The translations under genes and the position numbers were made by a program. A DNA stretch of 32,454 nucleotides. It comes from an uncultured Sphingopyxis sp. Its GTDB lineage: Bacteria > Pseudomonadota > Alphaproteobacteria > Sphingomonadales > Sphingomonadaceae. The stretch covers positions 1-32,454 of the forward strand of contig CAKZIN010000056.1 in the NCBI GenBank assembly GCA_936933955.1, given 5' to 3'. The notes under the pieces are model-generated. The model saw nothing but the letters and a program-made list of their open reading frames with translations. It did no database searches and had not been told where the DNA came from. Below are positions 31,082 to 32,454 of the stretch, piece by piece (within the stretch, counting starts at the first letter, position 1; each line of letters opens with the position of its first letter).

Positions 31082-32454
31082 GTGCGATCGACGAAGAACC
31101 ATCAAAACCGCATTGGGCTTCTCGAGCATATGCTGCTCGCCGAACTCGCGAACGACCAGCATTCGGTTGCCGAGTTGGCGACGTTGGCGAATTTGCCGTC
31201 GCGGATGATTGTCGAAGCGCTGATCGCATTGCTTCGCGCCAACTGGATTGAAGTTCGTGCCGACAATAGGGGCACCCGCTTCTCGGCAACCCCTGTCGGA
31301 CGCAAGCGGGTCGGCGAGGACGATCTTCCCGCCCGGACCAGCCGTGACATACGCTGGACGTCGCTCTGCTTCGACGGCAACACCGGAGCGTGGCTGCGCT
31401 CCGATGATTTGAAGCTCGTGTATCACGAAGACCTGCCGGCTGACGCGGATCTCCTGCCCGGGCTCTACCAGACCTACGACATCCGCGACGGCGCAGTGCG
31501 TGCCCTCCTGCCGCTCGATATCGACGAAGCGCTCGAGCCCGAAGGGCCCGCACCGCGAAACGCGTCGCGTCCTTATGCTCGGTTCAGCATCGGCGACGGG
31601 GAGATCGACGGGCTACCCGCCAGCGCCCCGCCCCGGCTGCGCGAATTGATACAATCGGAAGCCGCCAAGCGCGGGCACGTCGCGCGCCATTTGTCGAGCG
31701 CTCAAGAGCCCGCGCATGATGCCGGCGTCTTCCGGGATACCTTCAGCGCCGAAGACCTGATCGTGGGAGGGGCTGCGCATCTTTCCGCCATCCAGGCCGC
31801 GCTTGCCGAAGCCCATACTGCGTGCGTAATCCACTCCTGCTTCGTGCATCCCGAGACGGTGCGAAGACTGCTGCCGGACCTTGCGAAGGCGGCGAAGCGC
31901 CAGGTCCGTGTCGAGCTGCTGTGGGGGCTTAGGCGAGATGCGGAAGACGAGGGGACGCCGCCGCCGGTTTCGGATGCCGACGTCGTCCTCGACAGCCTGT
32001 CGCCCCAGCTTCGGAAGCGCATCCGCATGGCTCGGGTGAGCTCCGATTCCCATGGCAAGCTGATCCTGTGGGACCGCAAGGACGGCGGTTGGAACAGCTT
32101 GCTTGGCAGCTGCAACTGGTTGTCGAGCTGGTACGACGCGGTCGATGTTTCGCTCGTCTCGCGCAGCCCGGGATTGGCGGTGCGCCTGATGAGCTGGTTG
32201 CTCGAGACGCAACTGCCTTCGATCGGGGGCTGGTCCGCTCAGACACGGCGGCTCAACGCATATTTGGGGGACGCGCGCTCGTATTCATCGCGCAACGGTG
32301 AGGCAGGCGAGCATATCGTCAAGCTTCTGATCGACGAGGATCATTTCGCGGCGCTACGCACGGCGCGCGACCAGGCGCGGCAGGATATCGTCCTCGGCTG
32401 CGACCTGTTTGGAAGCGCCGCCGAGACCACAACGATGGTTCCGATGCAACGAGC
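31082..32454 (+). CDS. Winged-helix plus phospholipase-D-fold protein, 3' end outside window
   Basis: The frame is open from a GTG at 31082 (AGAGG just upstream, in-frame stop at 31064) to the window edge: 457 codons. The N-terminus (MRSTKNHQNRIGLLEHMLLA, then HSVAELATLANLPSRMIVEA and LIALLRANWIEVRADNRGTR) reads as a winged helix over residues 8-70. A middle domain follows with RWTSLCFDGNTGAWLRSDDL. At 324-345 lies an HKD motif: H324-G-K326-L-I-L-W-D331 and G342-S-C-N345 (LLGSCNWLSSWYDAVDVSLV). This is the PLD superfamily active-site half. PLD nucleases need two such motifs, from one chain or a dimer; a second could lie beyond the edge after the last visible GCDLFGSAAETTTM. Nuclease and lipase roles are both possible. 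I do not recognise the exact family. Confidence 0.75.
   Translation, partial: MRSTKNHQNRIGLLEHMLLAELANDQHSVAELATLANLPSRMIVEALIALLRANWIEVRADNRGTRFSATPVGRKRVGEDDLPARTSRDIRWTSLCFDGNTGAWLRSDDLKLVYHEDLPADADLLPGLYQTYDIRDGAVRALLPLDIDEALEPEGPAPRNASRPYARFSIGDGEIDGLPASAPPRLRELIQSEAAKRGHVARHLSSAQEPAHDAGVFRDTFSAEDLIVGGAAHLSAIQAALAEAHTACVIHSCFVHPETVRRLLPDLAKAAKRQVRVELLWGLRRDAEDEGTPPPVSDADVVLDSLSPQLRKRIRMARVSSDSHGKLILWDRKDGGWNSLLGSCNWLSSWYDAVDVSLVSRSPGLAVRLMSWLLETQLPSIGGWSAQTRRLNAYLGDARSYSSRNGEAGEHIVKLLIDEDHFAALRTARDQARQDIVLGCDLFGSAAETTTMVPMQR

Noticed and set aside
1..32454. CRISPR arrays, tRNA or rRNA genes, integrases, replication or partition genes
   Set aside because: No regularly spaced repeats and no recognisable RNA gene or mobility/replication protein was found on reading both strands.

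Overview
The window looks like an accessory segment of a GC-rich alphaproteobacterium, most plausibly a sphingomonad. This rests on base composition, codon use and the kind of genes and IS remnants present; no search was run, so the taxonomic call is inference. The dominant theme is metabolism of reactive electrophiles: small aldehydes, dicarbonyls and quinone- or enone-like compounds. It carries three aldo/keto reductase genes or relics, four zinc-type medium-chain dehydrogenase genes or relics including both glutathione-dependent and glutathione-independent formaldehyde dehydrogenases, an Old Yellow Enzyme, an SDR, a glyoxalase I, two DJ-1 family proteins, two ABM-domain proteins, two royal-jelly-type beta-propellers, two GlcG-like proteins and a Kef-type K+/H+ antiporter.

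Layout. 1-1033: a headless TetR relic abuts an ArsR gene that lost its first residues, followed by a 3'-truncated AHSA1/SRPBCC gene. 1085-4371 (minus): AKR (frameshifted), tandem-ABM protein, royal-jelly-type protein, then a decayed second AKR, so two AKR copies flank the ABM/propeller pair as direct repeats. 4664-7577 (plus): a broken zinc alcohol dehydrogenase followed by an intact Kef antiporter. 7583-8262: a truncated IS5-type element. 8346-10712 (minus): a Cu+-type P-ATPase. 10788-14573: a graveyard of two IS3 relics, a possible restriction-enzyme relic, a GlcG fragment and a shattered TMEM175 gene around one intact zinc alcohol dehydrogenase (11577-12752), with unusually strong palindromes downstream of it. 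14575-17179: AKR and TetR genes divergent from a frameshifted quinone-oxidoreductase-type gene, with two related dyads between them. 17480-21426: glutathione-dependent formaldehyde dehydrogenase, then a class II UvrA lacking the UvrB-binding region.

21683-28864 (minus): a nine-gene co-directional run: Hsp31-like DJ-1, glyoxalase I, YqjM-like OYE, royal-jelly-type lipoprotein (these four joined by 1-4 nt overlaps or a 2 nt gap), SDR, single ABM, GlcG, glutathione-independent formaldehyde dehydrogenase and a PfpI-type DJ-1. A LysR gene (29074-29952) diverges from it and is its likely regulator. 29953-32454: a TMEM175-type channel gene and the first 457 codons of a winged-helix plus phospholipase-D-fold protein that runs off the window, preceded by a perfect 8-3-8 dyad.

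How it fits together (inference): two lineages of one carbonyl-defence gene set sit in the same segment. The LysR-linked set is intact. The left set (AKR, ABM, propeller, ADH, Kef) is partly decaying, and most broken genes have an intact paralogue elsewhere in the window. The most attractive leads are the recurring ABM/royal-jelly pair inside electrophile-defence operons, the UvrB-independent UvrA beside formaldehyde dehydrogenase, and the winged-helix PLD protein at the right edge. No tRNA, rRNA, CRISPR array, integrase or replication gene was seen.
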